Positions 25,013 to 38,611 of a stretch of 64,000 nt of DNA are shown here, piece by piece. Numbering within the stretch: position 1 is the stretch's first letter; every line of letters begins with the position of its first letter. Both the position numbers and the translations under genes were made by a program. Source of the stretch: Diprion similis (lineage: Eukaryota; Arthropoda; Insecta; Hymenoptera; Diprionidae); assembly GCF_021155765.1 (NCBI RefSeq), contig NC_060116.1, positions 8,990,001 through 9,054,000 of the forward strand, written 5' to 3'. The notes under the pieces are model-generated. The model made no database searches. It had not been told where the DNA came from and saw only the letters and a program-made list of their open reading frames with translations.

Positions 25013-25523
25013 GAGGAAAGCGTGCACGGGCACCGATACTGGTACGAAGAAACAAGATCGATATTCAATTTAGGATGCCAACCCTGTTCTTACAGCAATG
25101 TCTCGAGGTGCACGGACCTCTTTATCTAACCGACCAGCTGCAGTCAATGTACCGACATAATCCTCGGCGCGTTGATACAGGGGTGGAAAGGGCGAAGGTT
25201 ACACCGCTCTGAGATTTTCGAGTTCGGGTTGATCGTAAGATTGACTGAAATTTGAGAAAACGCATTCTAATGGTGTATTCGTATTGTAAAGACAACAATG
25301 ATTTTGGAGTAATCACGATGTTTTTGTGTAAAGAAAGTCACTTCAGTTTTTTTCCGGTACTAATACGGTATGAATACTGAATATTTATTTTCAAATGGTT
25401 TCACGCAGAAAGCCTCGCAGACGCCATTCGGAGCAGAGCTAGTGTAAATTCAAAAACTGATTTGCCGTGCTAGTAACGAATTTGATTCGTATCCGACTTT
25501 AAACGAATAATGCGCAATTGAAA

Positions 25524-25553
25524 AAGAGAGAGAGAGAGAGAGTCAGAGAGAGA
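25524..25553. repeat. (AG)n microsatellite
   Basis: A run of AG units interrupted once by TC. Confidence 0.85.
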
Positions 25554-27562
25554 ATCTCCAGGCACCAGGGGTTGTTAAGGAATGTTCACCCGCTGTGCTA
25601 AATCCGTGAATTGATCCTGATTCAAAAGCTTATTAAGTTTGTACGCTGTATGAGTCTGATCAGAAGAACCGATACGGAGAATAAATTCCCGTTGGATTTC
25701 AAGCTGAACGATACTAGGTGTAACTGAAGCGATTTGATGGGCAGTAAACACGCGACCAATTGTTATCTGATCACTTGTGACAAGTCACGAAGTCCGTACT
25801 TAATCGTTTCCTTGCGTCAGTCCAGCTCGACGTTCCAATCCAAACTAGTTCCCGGATCTTCTGATTGCTATACAATGGCCTCTCCAAATTTGACTACAAC
25901 TTTCCCCCACCCCTCCTCGGCGATCCTTCGTAGGCTAATCTCGTGTTTATCAAGCGTAACTCATTAAGACGCGGCGACTAACAATTCAAGTACAATATTT
26001 GTATCTTATCACTGATTGGTCAACAACGGTCTAAACTGAACCAAATTGCCTCTAAAAGGCAAAGATACCTTAATTTTAAGCTGTGCCTTAAAAAATTTTA
26101 CGCAATACTGCATCCTGTGCAAAGTTATCTACATTAATATCTACTTTTGCACTGTGTTTTCCAAAAATAAGCGACGGCTTTCTGTTACGATACACAAACT
26201 CATTTCCATGGCTGCGGTAAATGCATTGACTCTCGTGTCGGACTACCAAGGTTTGACAAAACAAGTTTTTAAATTCTCCGTTATTGAGGAGTCGGTCGAG
26301 TATGTGCAATTAGCTCCCAATTAATGCTTCTCTTTGTCCATCTTCCGGTTTGTATCTCGCAAGTTGATCAATTTATATTTTTTCCGTGGTAATCGGGTAC
26401 ATCATCTTCAGTTTTTATACATATTTCTTTGCTGTTTCCTGTGTAACGAGTCGTAATTAGCCGTGTGCAATTTTTAGACGTAATCATAGATCGTGATACA
26501 CGCTCGTAGGACGTTACGAAATTATCACGGTTCATCTTCCGCATGTATTTCGAAGTAGCCTTTGCTTCAAGTTTTCATGCGACGCGCCTTTCCTACCAGA
26601 ATTTTCGGTTGAAAAATTTACGTTTTATTTTTACAATAAATCAACCGCGCAAAAATTGCACCTTTGCAATATCTAATTTATATAATCTACCCTTAAAACA
26701 CAAGTGTGAGTATTTAAAAACCTTTGAACCAACCTGGCGGCGGCGGCGTACCCGTTATAGATTTGCGCTGAAAAACTGCTGTGATAAACAGGAAAACACT
26801 GTACGACAATATTTCCGGAAATTGACTCGATTTTGTACTTTTGGACAACCGCTGTGCTAATTATTTATTTCCAATTGGATAAGCTCAGTAGCTGACTAGG
26901 GGCGTACGTGCAGCGCACCTACAAACTATTACACTTCTACACAAATTGTTTCCAACAACAGTATCTGTTCCACGGGCCCCCCTTTTTTCAATTCGATTTT
27001 TAATTTCCTATAAAATTTTCTTCGCCTTGCGGGGCACAATATTTACGATTTGAATTAGCAATTTTCGTAACAATGCTTGTGATAGTGCGACTCGAAAAGC
27101 ACGTTGCTACAGAAAACAGTAAAAATTAATTTACTACAAATCGATCTCGGTGAAAAAAAATAGTTTCCTAATAACAGATTTTTTTGTTGTTTTAAAACAG
27201 CAAAAAAAGTTTCTTGCAAATTTTTTCAAGAACAAGAGAGTTAATTATTAACAGTCCTGCTAAATCGTGAAACCCACTCGGCTAAACTTGCAGTCTTTTT
27301 GTTAACACTAAAGGTATCTGATACAGCGAATTATTTCTATCCTCTACTTAGGTTCCGCTAAATTTTAACCACTCGCGCTAAAAGATCGAGATTCTTGGTC
27401 GGAAACATTAATACTAAATATAAATAATTCGATTACTTGAGATCAAAGAAGGAACGATCCTGCCTGCGGACGTTGAAGGATGCGACGACGAGATGAAAGA
27501 AAATTGCAAAACAAGGTGAAAATTTTGTTCTTTGAATGAAAAAAAATGACAAAAAAACTCAC

Positions 27563-27730
27563 TTGTAGCGGAGCAGGTCTTGTCGTCTCCCCAGGGGGTC
27601 GGCTAGCCGCTAGTCCTCTTCTCGCGGATGGCGCGGGTTGTGCGCGCGAGAGATCTTCGGCGGCGAGTGAGGCTGCATGACCCCTGGGTTTCGGCTCTCG
27701 CCGCGCTGCCCGTCGCCGTCTGCCACACAC
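27563..27730 (-). CDS. Vmat: Candidate upstream VMAT exon (N-terminal extension or 5' UTR)
   Basis: A GC-rich open stretch on the VMAT strand ends in APLQ at a good donor (CAA followed by GTGAGT) in phase 0. The TM1 exon begins after an acceptor at 17329 with EDGRR just before its ATG, in the same phase. Joined, they would add 61 mostly Arg-, Ala- and Pro-rich residues (beginning MCGRRRRAARREPK) to the cytosolic N-terminus. The intervening intron would be about 10.2 kb. Alternatively this exon is 5' UTR and translation starts at 17314. RNA evidence is needed to choose; the splice phase match is seen directly. Confidence 0.4.
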
Positions 27731-27830
27731 AGCCGTCTTCGGGCGCCGGTTGCACCTACGCCTCGAACACCCTCCACGTTCCGCCGCCCACGCAAGCGCT
27801 CTTTAACACCCGGTATCCACCACCGGCGGT

Positions 27831-27861
<31 letters not shown>

Positions 27862-27990
27862 TTCATCCGATATGGAAGTCCTATTTTTGCGATATGCCAG
27901 GATAATGGAATTCCCCGCGTCTTCCTGCCGCCGCGATGCAGGGACGAGGATGATGAGGATCCCGATGCCATGCTCCTCGGGATTCCGGAG
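27600..27990. promoter_or_regulatory. GC-rich island with (GGC)n, candidate VMAT promoter/first exon
   Basis: GC content rises sharply compared with its surroundings. A (GGC)n tract runs at about 27824-27860. The candidate upstream VMAT exon lies at its left end, so a start of transcription on the minus strand within or just right of the island is plausible. No TATA box is evident. Confidence 0.3.
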
Positions 27991-28149
27991 ATCCTACTTT
28001 CGGGTAATGTATCGAGGATCAGAACCCCTATTTTTCCTATATTTCCGTCGGCGATCCTGACAAAAGCTAATCCCTCCTGCTGGACGATCCTGCTATGTGT
28101 TTCTTCGAATCATGCAACGGGTATGGGGGGTGAACAAGTAGAATGATCT

Positions 28150-31100
28150 TCACGAAATACTATTTTCACAATATTGGACATTTCAGAGTGCGGAAATTTA
28201 ATGTGCACTGAGCTAAGAGGAGGATTTGCTAGATTTAAAGAAGTTAAAAATGAGTAATGATAATGATAGAATTTTAATTCATTTGGTTTTGTGAAATCTT
28301 GAACTTTCAATGATGGAAAAATTGTTTTTCCTCTTTACGTGAAATATTTCCTTGTAATAATGGTAAATTAGCAATTTTTTAGTTGGATTAAGAAAATTGC
28401 CTTTTCTCTGTCGAAAGGAATTAATTGCGGATTACCAACAGAATATTTTGCAGAGAAAGAAAATCACAAATTCAGTCGACCAGAACGAAATTGATTTGAA
28501 TCGATCGATATTTATTGCACCAAGTGCTAATTTTGTATATTTCAAGGTAAAATGGACTAAATATTTCAGCGAAAGCTGTTAATGAATTAATTTCATTAAA
28601 TCGACAGGAAGTTTCTCAAATCAACTGATACAAATGGTCCTTCATCTGATAATGACAAGTGAATATTTATTTTGTTGAAATAAAATTTACTTGTAAGTGG
28701 AACGTTCCGTTGAATCAAGTAAATGAAAGCTGAAGTAATATTTTTGCTCAGTGTAATTAATTTTGGCGTTTCGCACATTTCTATCTTTCTATGTTTTAGA
28801 ATTTCTTGTACCTCGACTTTCAGCATTTTAAACTTTTTTATAAATTACATTTTCGCATTGTTTAAAATCCGATATCGCAACCCTTCTATTCCGCGAGCAT
28901 TCTACTAGTTGATCTCTCCTTCAATCACGGAAGAATAATCGCACGTATCAGCGAGTGGACTAGTTTTGGTCAAGTCACACTGTGATTATTCTTTGAAGAC
29001 TTACCGAGTCATCCGAAACGCATTCTGATTTTAATTCGCATGTCTGTCATCATAAAATGGCAATGGCCGTGTTTCAAGCTGGCCTGATTTGATTTCTCAA
29101 GATCCAGAAACTCTGTTGTATAAGAAGTGCAAATTATAATACACATCTTTCAGACGCAGTGATACAGTTTTACTGATTTTATTAATTGCATCGAATAATT
29201 ATCGTCTCCGATGGTGGTAATCTCGAACGTTCAGAACCCATTAGAGAATGTTCCAGTTGATTAAGCGGAGACTCAATGAGCGTTTTGGTCTCCAAGGAAT
29301 GTTCTTGGGAAAGTTGGAAGCGATCGGGAGAGAATGGGAAGGATTGAGTCGACGGAGGAGAGAGAGGCGTTCTGGACCTCGAAGAATGTGCGATATGAGG
29401 AGGCGCGGCATTGAGACGAGACGCAGCGTTATTAAAACGCCGCCACGTTCCACAGAGGGATTCGCCAAGTGCTCCCTCAGGAATTGAAATGACGCCTCGT
29501 CCCCTATGCACATCTTCGCTATTTTCAACCCACGAATTTATAAAACGTGGTGAATATTTCATTATTCTCCGGAACGTGACTCGGCGTGACTCAAAAACCT
29601 ACTTAAGTAATTTCTCAAAAATTCCGACTTCGAGAAAAGTTTGGTGGTGAAAAATAAAAACTCAGTCAACCGATGCTACGTGGTTTTTAGCCCGGCTCTC
29701 TATCTTGATTACAACTTTGGACTCGTCAGATTGAATAACGCTCAAGCTCTTGCAACGCAAAAGTTTCTCGCATGCTCAAATATCAATTCAGAGTTAGCCC
29801 GAAGCGCAGAACAGAAGCTTTGAACGAGTCCAATGGAATCCCTTGCTTTCTCGACTGGCAAAACTCGAGCCACTTACATATACCCGGTACAGCGTATAAC
29901 CCATAGGCTTCGTTGAAAGGCGTCACGTGCCGGCCATAAGGGGATCATGGAATTACTGGACATCTAATAGGAAGGTCCAGAAAGAGCAGGGAAAAAATAA
30001 ATGGAGAGAGAGAGAGAAATAAAATGTGTGAAAAATCCGCGTTGTATTCACGCTAGTCGGGAAACCTAGACAAATTCTACCACCTCGTTCAATACATACA
30101 TTGAAAAATCCTTCTTCCTTTGTCATAGACATATGCGCGAAGGATCAAGAAAACGTGACCATCAATAAATACGGAGTGAACGCAACTTGAACATTTATGC
30201 GATTCGATTCTTCGTAACCGTTCTGATCTTATCGAATTGATGGTTTTGGTTTTTTCACCGACGCGGTACGTACAGTTTAAATAATTAACTAATTGAATAA
30301 TTAAATGTCGATAGAAGTTGAACTCTTTTTCGCAACACCTGTGGAGCAAAGAGCGAGGGGCAAACATACAGAATCCGCAGAGCGATGGAAGGTGGCGGGC
30401 ACTTGTTGAATTTCGAAAGGATCACACATCTCTCGAAGCAACATATTCAGAGCAACTTGTTGCTATATGTATACTCGTAGGATACTCTTGCACGTCCCTT
30501 GATTCTCACTTGATCATTTATGGTGTATTCGCGGTGAAATCTTGATAATTTTACACGAAATTCAAGAGTTTTTTAATGACCAAGTACGTATAATATAACG
30601 ACACATCCCACGTTGATTTACGAAATGCTGTACAGATTTATACGCCAACACCAATATCTAATCTCCACTGCATCGTCCATGCGGGAATTATTAATTTAAT
30701 GCCTGTAAGCTGCGCACGATGGGTCATCACTTTCCAACTCAGGATGAAGCTGGACCCGTCTTAACGATCTGTGACACAGGCGTTCAATGCGTGTGATTTG
30801 GCGTTGAATTCATTTAGTAAAACTTGGTCTTACGATGAGTCACGTCATTGATTTGGATTAGTCAGTTAAATTCCATCAATATTACGCCTGAACATGTGTA
30901 CAGTATTTTTGTCGTAGTTCTAAATCTTGAAGAAGAACCATAGATTTTATTGATGAATAACAAAATTGGCCATACGATTTACAATTGTATTTTCGTTCGA
31001 GGTAAAATGGCGGAACATTAACTTTGAATTCGAAGTAAATGATACACTGTGCAAGGGTTGCATGAATAATTATTTGAAGTTCAACTTATTCCGATAGCGG

Positions 31101-34100
31101 CTCGAAGAAATAACTTAGAAAGACTGGGAAGAATGAAGAGTACATAACGAGTAATGTACTGTATAATGAAAGAAGCGATAAGGAAGCCCTCTGGGAAATA
31201 ATTCCGCGTTAGGGTTTATTGACTTGAAAATCTTGACTTGTGAAATAATATGCTAGAAAGATTATTCCATAATAATGAGAGACATAAAAAAGAAAAAAAA
31301 AAGATAATGAAAAATGAGGAAACAAAATAGTGTCTGAGATCGTAGGCGCACGATGATCTAACCGAGCTTAATTAAGGGGGTATGAAATTCTGCCGTCGAT
31401 TCCCGATGCATGGAAAAATCTTAGATTGTGAATTCTCTAATTAATTACTTATGGATTCTGAGACCGAAAGAAGCTGCGAAAGTTTTATTCTCGACCAGCT
31501 CGGCAACTTCGTGTACTTCGGAAATAAATTCGATTGGAGCTATCTTGGCAGTTGAACTTTTTCAAGCTCAATGCAACACGAACTGTGAAGATGTTTAATG
31601 ACTTTTAACGGGACTTGAAGATGTCACCGGCCATCGTGATGACCAGCTTCTGAAAGTGAAAGAGAAATAATTACGGTAGGTACGTTTAAGCAACCGCGAA
31701 GTTCGGAGACTGAAGGAGAGCGGAAGTAGAATGTATTTAAATTGGGGAAGACTCTTACCTGCACGAATCAGAGTCAACGCGAGGCTCGGGAATCCAGATG
31801 GCTTATTTCAAGTCTCAGTATTGCCAGGGATGTTTGATTTGATCAGCCTAGCGACGTGATCCATGCTCACGAACCAGTCACGTGATTCCGTTCAGATGTT
31901 CATCCCTGGGGGATAAAATCGTATGATTACATAGTAGAAAATGTGAAAACTGGTGTTCCTAGGGAACTGGTTATCTGTTGCATGGTTGTGCAGCTAGCAC
32001 ATTTTATACTGGGGTAAAAATTATGATGTCACAGTGAGTATTTTGCCACTTCAACACAATATTTTTCAAATTCGAGAACTAACGTATTATTTGATTGCGA
32101 TGAATAACTAGTGCCTTTTACGATTTGGTTAGTTCGGCAATACTTCATCGACCTTAAGAGATTTCGTAAGCTATACGAACCAACGTAAGTATTTGCCTTG
32201 GGTATTTAAGAGAAGATGTAGTTTCGTGTGAGAAAACATTTCCGAAAGGCACTAAAAAATTGATATTGTTAAAGTAGAGGAAAAATGTCTTCCAATAAAC
32301 TTACTTTCTTACGAGCATCGTGCTCGTAGCCCGTCAAAAAAGTCGACTGAAATTTGCATGGTGTGTCAAGTTTAAAGAATCCGGTCAAACGGGTCCGAAA
32401 GGGTTTGAGCTTTGAGTGACGTTACGATGATGTAACAGTTTGTTGATTAAACAGAAGCAAGGGATTACCCAAGCAACATTTCCCGTTAACAAAAGAGTCC
32501 GGGTGATGCGCTATTTTTCAAATTCACATCGACGTCCAGTTCACTGGGTGACGAATTGCAAAGTGATCTTCCAAAAATTGAACAGTGCAGAGAACATCCT
32601 AGATATACATATATTCACGGAACAGCGAGTTCGGATAACTATTTTGAAACGGGGCTTGCCAAGTTTAAGTCTCACCGAAAAGAAGCTGAGCTAAAGGAGA
32701 GAGGAGGTGGGACTCTAATTGAAAATGAATCCCGGCTAATTAGTAATTCCGTTCGTGAGGCGAGTGTCATTTGCGGCGCTTGTCTCAGTTCTCAGATCCG
32801 CTGAGTATACTCGAATAGAATTTAGCAGTGAACTCTTAGATCATCCCGAGTCTCGAAGTTTGTCACTTAGCTTGTAGGAGACCGTCGTCCCAATTAATCG
32901 CAATCAATGGCCGTTCATAGCCCGATAGTGTAGCCATGACCCGCGGGAAAATCGGATCGACAAGTTCTATTTTCATAAATTTCACCACGTATACCTGCGG
33001 CTCCGGTAATTGGCGGCCATATCGGTAAACATGGAGGTCGCAGGCGCTGAAGAGCACCGTGGAATTAATTGTGCGAGCACCTATATAGCCACCGGGGTAC
33101 GGGGATGGCTGAGAGGCACAGCTGCCGCGGACACCCGTCACACCGACGCTTCTTCCTACTATCCCGACGCCGGGCGTCGCGGTGCGGCACCATAATAAAG
33201 AGATTCCTGCAGATTCCGGGAGCACGTGAGGTCCTCCAGTTAATGAAATCTATTGCCAGCTGAACCGCTGACGATGAATACCGAAATTGAATCGTCCATT
33301 TTACCGCCCTCTTCTTCGCCGTCTCCGTCTCCCACATTCCGACAACCGTTTACCGCACATCGAAACACGGAGGGAAGCATTTCTTGATATGGGATACGTG
33401 GCTCATGTTTCTTACCAGGTTAACAAACGCGGAAAACCCCAAACGGTGCGATGTTATCCTAATTGAGAATCACCCAGTTTCGTTATTACAGTCTTCCCGG
33501 AAGACGGAGGCATCGCGGATTATCCGCTATGACGATCCAAACGTTTCGAGAACTTAACAGTAAAGTCTGGTGAAAATCAGGGCAGAATTGGAGACTTCCA
33601 GGTCGAAGGTATACCTACCGACTGACAATAGGATAGAGATTATAGGGCGAGCTTGGGCGTCGACTAGACACCGGCGTGAAAATACAGGGGAATTCACTTA
33701 TCCGGTAATTGCCATGGAGGTGGGATACACTCGCCTTATCTTTCCCCTTCGCCACCCACCGTCAGCACTCTCTTATCCGTTAAGTGGCAACAAGTGGGGG
33801 GACTCTCGTACCTCCTCATTGTCAATGTCGGGCATCAAGACTTCGCCAATCCATTTCCGTTTGCTTTTCGGAACATTTTAACATTTCACGATTAGTAATT
33901 AACTATAGGTACGGAGAGAAGCGTGAACGCAGCCATGATTGCTTGACGGTTCCTTGACGGACATCCACAATTTCGTTCTACTCTCGAGGAGAAAAGCAGA
34001 AGCAGAAGCAGAAGCAGACCGAGTCATTTCTCCGAATGAACCCTGGCGAGACCGCAATGCTCCTTTGCTATCATTTACTGGCACCTATTTCACCGCTCGG

Positions 34101-36020
34101 GAGAGTCGATCCATCACTACTGTAGTCACTGGGTATCTCTATGTCTTCATCTTTATTTATAATCCCCCACTCTCCGAGTGCAGGTTTGTTCATCCGTATA
34201 CCAGAAGATTCGTCCAAGCAGAATTGGATCGACCTGAGCACAACCGACCGCCTTTCTCCGTCCTAGCATGGTTTTTATCCAAAAAAGGGACCTCGGTTCA
34301 TGAAAAGCAATGAACTATTCGATTCGCTGGTCCCACCCAATTTTATGCCGCGTTCAAGCCTCAGATATACGAAATTCTAAGTCAAGTATATATATATGTA
34401 TAGTGTCAGAAAAACGCGAGACGTTTATTTCACCTTCACCTTCATCTTCACCAGTCGAGTTATCATGCATCCTGCAGTCAATGATTCGATAGTTGCTGCA
34501 TGCATAGCCGGATGTGTCTGTAGATCATGATTTGTGTACAACTGCACATAAAGCTACGCTGCTGCATGCTTACTACCGTATAAGACGTGACTGTCGATAG
34601 CTAGGCCAATCAGAGTCTGTAGTTATCCCGGAGGACTGCTACTGTAACGAGTGAACGTAGCAACTTCTTGCGGACCAAGACGTGGCTTTTGTGACTCGGG
34701 CTAATCGCCGGTTCTTTTCATATTCGCATAACGGACGACGCCGGACAATCGTGGGGTTTTTTTTTTAATGACTTGGAAAATCAGTGTGAGAAAATCGTTC
34801 GAGTCCTGTAGGCTCTTTTACAGGTGAATTATAATTTGCAGATGAATCAAGGAACGTGACGTTGATATGCGGTCGGGTTTTGGAAAGGGTGGCACAAGCA
34901 CTTCTTCTTACCAGATCTACGAATCCGTCTGCCACGGGGCGCCGAAAGGATGATCGATGCTCAACCTAAGCCAAGAGCTACACTGAAAACCTCTCTTCCC
35001 CCAATAATTCTTCCGGGCTATTTTCCGAGCCAATTCATCTCGACCTTCATTTTCCAAGTGCCAATTTCCTCCCTCCAACTGTAAGGAGTAATACCTACGC
35101 TAAATAAATCAGATACACACACACACGCACACACATATCCCTCAGCGGCTTTACAGCGATTCCTCATTCGGTGAAATATCACGAGTTGTAGTAACGCAAA
35201 AAAATTTCCAATGACGGCTGATTTGATTGTCTGTCTGCCCGATTAATTTTTATTTTTCACTTTAACGACAGATCTACTATTTCGCCATGTTGTGTTGAAG
35301 GGTTCTCTGTGACTCCTGGCAGATTATGATACCTACTTTGAAATTTACGGCGCCAAAAAAATTCTACCCTGATTTTCTTTTTCGCAAATTTCAGCCTCCA
35401 ATGGACCTGATGCAAGCTGATTCATTTAGTTGTCCACATCGCCTTTACCCCGCGAAGGTGCGTGATCGACAGCGGAGTTTCCTGGGCTTTTTGACTTTAC
35501 CGGCAACCTTCCCGTGAAATATTCACCCTTGCAAGCAGAACTCTGTGTCCAATGTTGCAGACATCCTCGTTGCTTGTGCTACCAGCAGTTGAGAAAGTCA
35601 TGATTTTTTTATGAATGTACCAAAAATAGTGAACCTTAGTTTTAAACAAAATAATGTATGTGCCTGAAAATAAATTTGTAGAACGGAGGGAATGAATTTG
35701 ATTGAAAAAAACCTTGCAGTCATTTTTATAACCATCATCGTCTCACATTACACATGCGAGCTCAGAGTTAATTAGATGTGCAAATTCACTTTCCCTGTTC
35801 AGCTTCAGCAAAACGACTATTTCCACTGATGTTTTGAAAGACTCGCTAATCAAATATCGTAATCGAGATTTGACAGGGTTTCACATTGGTGCTGCAATGA
35901 CAAAAGCGGAAAGAAAAATTCAAAAATTAGGAAGTGTCCACAGGATATGTATTCGAATTGAAATAAGCTCAGTAAATTATTTTTTCGTCAACGTATGGAA
36001 TTTGCCGATTACGATCATTT
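28150..36020. other. Gene-free stretch upstream of VMAT and downstream of the OR array
   Basis: No recognisable coding exon on either strand. A local GC-rich patch at about 32.95-33.35 kb contains short overlapping ORFs on both strands, none with a known motif. Simple repeats include (CA)n at about 35113-35136 and (AGAAGC)n near 33998-34016. Confidence 0.4.
35113..35136. repeat. (CA)n microsatellite
   Basis: An ACACAC run with one G interruption. Confidence 0.8.
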
Positions 36021-36023
36021 GTC

Positions 36024-37643
36024 CTAATTGAATGATCTTAGCACCGTGAAGAAAGAGACTGCTGATGAGACCATCTGAAAATGAGATACAGGAAGTCAGA
36101 GCGGATAAGGATTTACAGTTGAGGTTCCACATGAAATGAAAAGGCAACACAAACCGATGCAAAAGTTTCCAGAGACAAGTACATGAATTTGCCAGCTGTC
36201 AGTCGGATCGGTTTTTGAGCTCGCAGAATCACAATTTGAATGGATTTTTGAAGGTCACTTGGCCACTGATACCACGGGACAAAGTAAGCAGCGTCTGCAA
36301 TTGCTTGGCTCTTTTTGAGCCAAGAGTTGTTTTTTCATGATGCTATAGAGAAAATAATAATTTTCGCAAGCCTACGATTTACTATTTTGCTCGGAGAACT
36401 TACCTCTGTCATCAGGACGTCCGGTGGCCAGTTGCATATTAGGAGTTGAACTACTCCGATGACAATCTGCGAAGAGTACTTGAATTTGTCCTGGTCATTC
36501 TGAAACAACATTTAAAATTTTTCCCATTTAATTTGCAAACGATAAGTAAGAGATCCGAATACCTTCCGACTTTTACGCTAAATTTCGTAACTTACCCCTG
36601 TCAATTTAAATCCGACAGCTGATAAGATGTAAGTACTCCCAACAAGTTGTGTGAGAAATATGATGTTTGTTAAGTGTTCGATGTGCATGCATATTCTGGA
36701 AATAAAATTTATGACTTATCAATCATGGTGTTAGTAGTTTATTATTCTCGATTTCTCCGATCACCGTAAGGAAAGTAACACAGACTCACTTGAAAATGAT
36801 TCTGTGATAATTAAGACAAGAATTAAGTTCAGACGAAACCGATGTTTCCACAGTATCATTTATTCGTATTTCTGGCCTTCGATCTACTATTGCTTGGTTA
36901 TAGTGGTTACAGATTCGAGGAATGATTTCACCGCTCTTGTAATTCCTTCGAATCTTCATCGACTGTTCCATACTCCTGAATCGATTCTGGATAACTTTCA
37001 AGTGTCCGCAGACGGTTGCTATCAAAAGTGGTCCAGCCATATCAATGCCGACACAAGTCACGCCGACATTAAGCATACTAAAAACCTGAATGAAGTAGAG
37101 AATTTCGTAGCAAGGTGACTGATTTACCTCGAAAAAAAAGGCGTAGGGTAAAATTCTGGTCACGTTTGAGTTACTGTCGTGTAAATTGAGGAAGAGTGGC
37201 GCGATTGTGTAAAAAAATATTGTGAATATGCACTGCGACAGAAAGAAGAAGGTGAGGTTTTTTGCTCCTTTCATTTGCGAACTGACACATCGACGTTCAT
37301 CGCCAGACGCACTTTTCCAGAGATCGTCAAGGATCTGTAATATTTCTTGCATATTTCCCCGCAACCAGTAGGCAATCAGGTAACGTACAAGTCCTCCGAA
37401 AAGGGAGATTATCAAGGCGAAGGACTCGATTGCTGTCTCCAAAAAAGCCGCGTGAATAACAAAATCGTAGATGTAGGCCGAAGTGTGAAGTATCAGAGCT
37501 GCGCCGGAAATGATGGTCAAGCCGTAGCTGAGGAGCTTCTTCGAGGGAATATCATCGTCCATCGGAATGGTTCCGGAAAATTTTAGCAGAGCCACATTCG
37601 TACGAATCGCCTGACTGAATGAGTCAGTTTTGGCTGTAGTCAT
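36024..37643 (-). CDS. Odorant receptor OR1 (7tm_6), divergent member with fused first exons
   Basis: Ligand-binding odorant receptor subunit expected to form cation channels with Orco in sensory neurons. Exons: 36790-37643, 36596-36695, 36404-36499, 36155-36310, 36024-36074, giving 418 residues. The first exon covers what is two exons in every other receptor here; the fusion point falls where the others have intron 1. Diagnostic parts are IDMAGPLLIATVCGHLKVIQ, VNQSPCYEILYFIQ, the LTAGKFMYLSLETFAS segment before the last intron, and the C-terminal MVSSAVSFFTVLRSFN. Several hydrophobic segments fit seven TM helices with a cytosolic N-terminus. The ATG at 37643 opens MTTAKTDSF. It is the leftmost and most divergent gene of the array and is intact. 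Confidence 0.9.
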
Positions 37644-38611
37644 TTCTAGCTCTGTTATTTGACCAGTTGGTCTCGTGTCTGGTTAAATGACTGCAGAATA
37701 GAAGAATCGTGCTTCAATGACGTTTGACTGATAATATTTACCCGAAAAATCAAGACTACTTACTTCTCGATTGTTCGAATCTGACTGATGCTTGTGATGC
37801 GTGCTGAGAGATTGAAATCACGGGCACAAAGAGCCGAAAACGATTCAAGTATTTGATTTGCGCATGCGCTACCCCTTCCACTTTCATACTTTCATACTTT
37901 CATGGATAGAAAAGTATCTAGACAAGTTACTAAAGAAAGTCACAAGGTTTCTGCCTTCTTTGCAACGGCGTCATCCTGCATGAGTTACCGTACGAGGGGC
38001 GTGGATAATGAGTGCAGAAAATTGTTTCATCACTTGTGGTGCATGATGTGATGCATCGAAAAAGAGAAAGTAATAATGTACTTTTGCGGATAAAACGGAG
38101 AAATTGTATTTGTAAGACGAATACATATTTCAGAAACGAGTCAGCACTAGTAGATACTTCACGTTAATTTTGCGATTTCCCGTGGAGGTGAGAATAAGTT
38201 CTTATTCATGTTCCAGTAACAATTTGGAATACATATACTGAGAGCAAACGTCTGGCGCAGGTGCGTCATTTTTTATTCACGTGAGTTGGACTGTGACTTG
38301 AATCGCTAAGCTTAGAAGAGCAAAAGCTTAAGGCGTTTCTCAACTTGGTAAACTAATGTGTGGGTGGGCGTTCTGTGCCTATCGGCTATGTGCGCAAAGT
38401 TTGTTAACTGCACTTGTGGCAGCTATAGAAAGAACAGTTTGCCCAGTGACTATGCATTTTCTTACACTGCACGGGAATTCGCGAGTTTGCATGCCTCAAT
38501 ATGAATACCAGTGACTTGAACTTTCATGAAAATTGTTAGAAAAACATCGAATATGATTCAAGTTTTTACAGATTCGTTAGGAGTTTGTAACTGTAAATAC
38601 ATGCACGTCAT

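Larger units (their letters stand above)
17330..27562. other. No supportable gene; candidate first intron of VMAT
   Basis: If the exon near 27.6 kb belongs to VMAT this is a single 10.2-kb intron; otherwise it is intergenic. It holds the simple repeats listed separately, moderately GC-rich patches near 20.8-22.0 and 24.4-24.7 kb, and many short ORFs without domains. One 65-codon ORF at 21482-21679 (plus) begins with a signal-peptide-like stretch but has no other support. Confidence 0.4.

Noticed and set aside
27628-28146. 172-codon plus-strand ORF in the GC-rich island
   Set aside because: GC-rich DNA is open in several frames; it has an Ala run from the (GGC)n tract and no domain. The opposite strand has the better splice evidence.
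32863-33337. Overlapping ORFs on both strands in a local GC-rich patch
   Set aside because: No motif, no splice partners, and openness in several frames is expected from composition.
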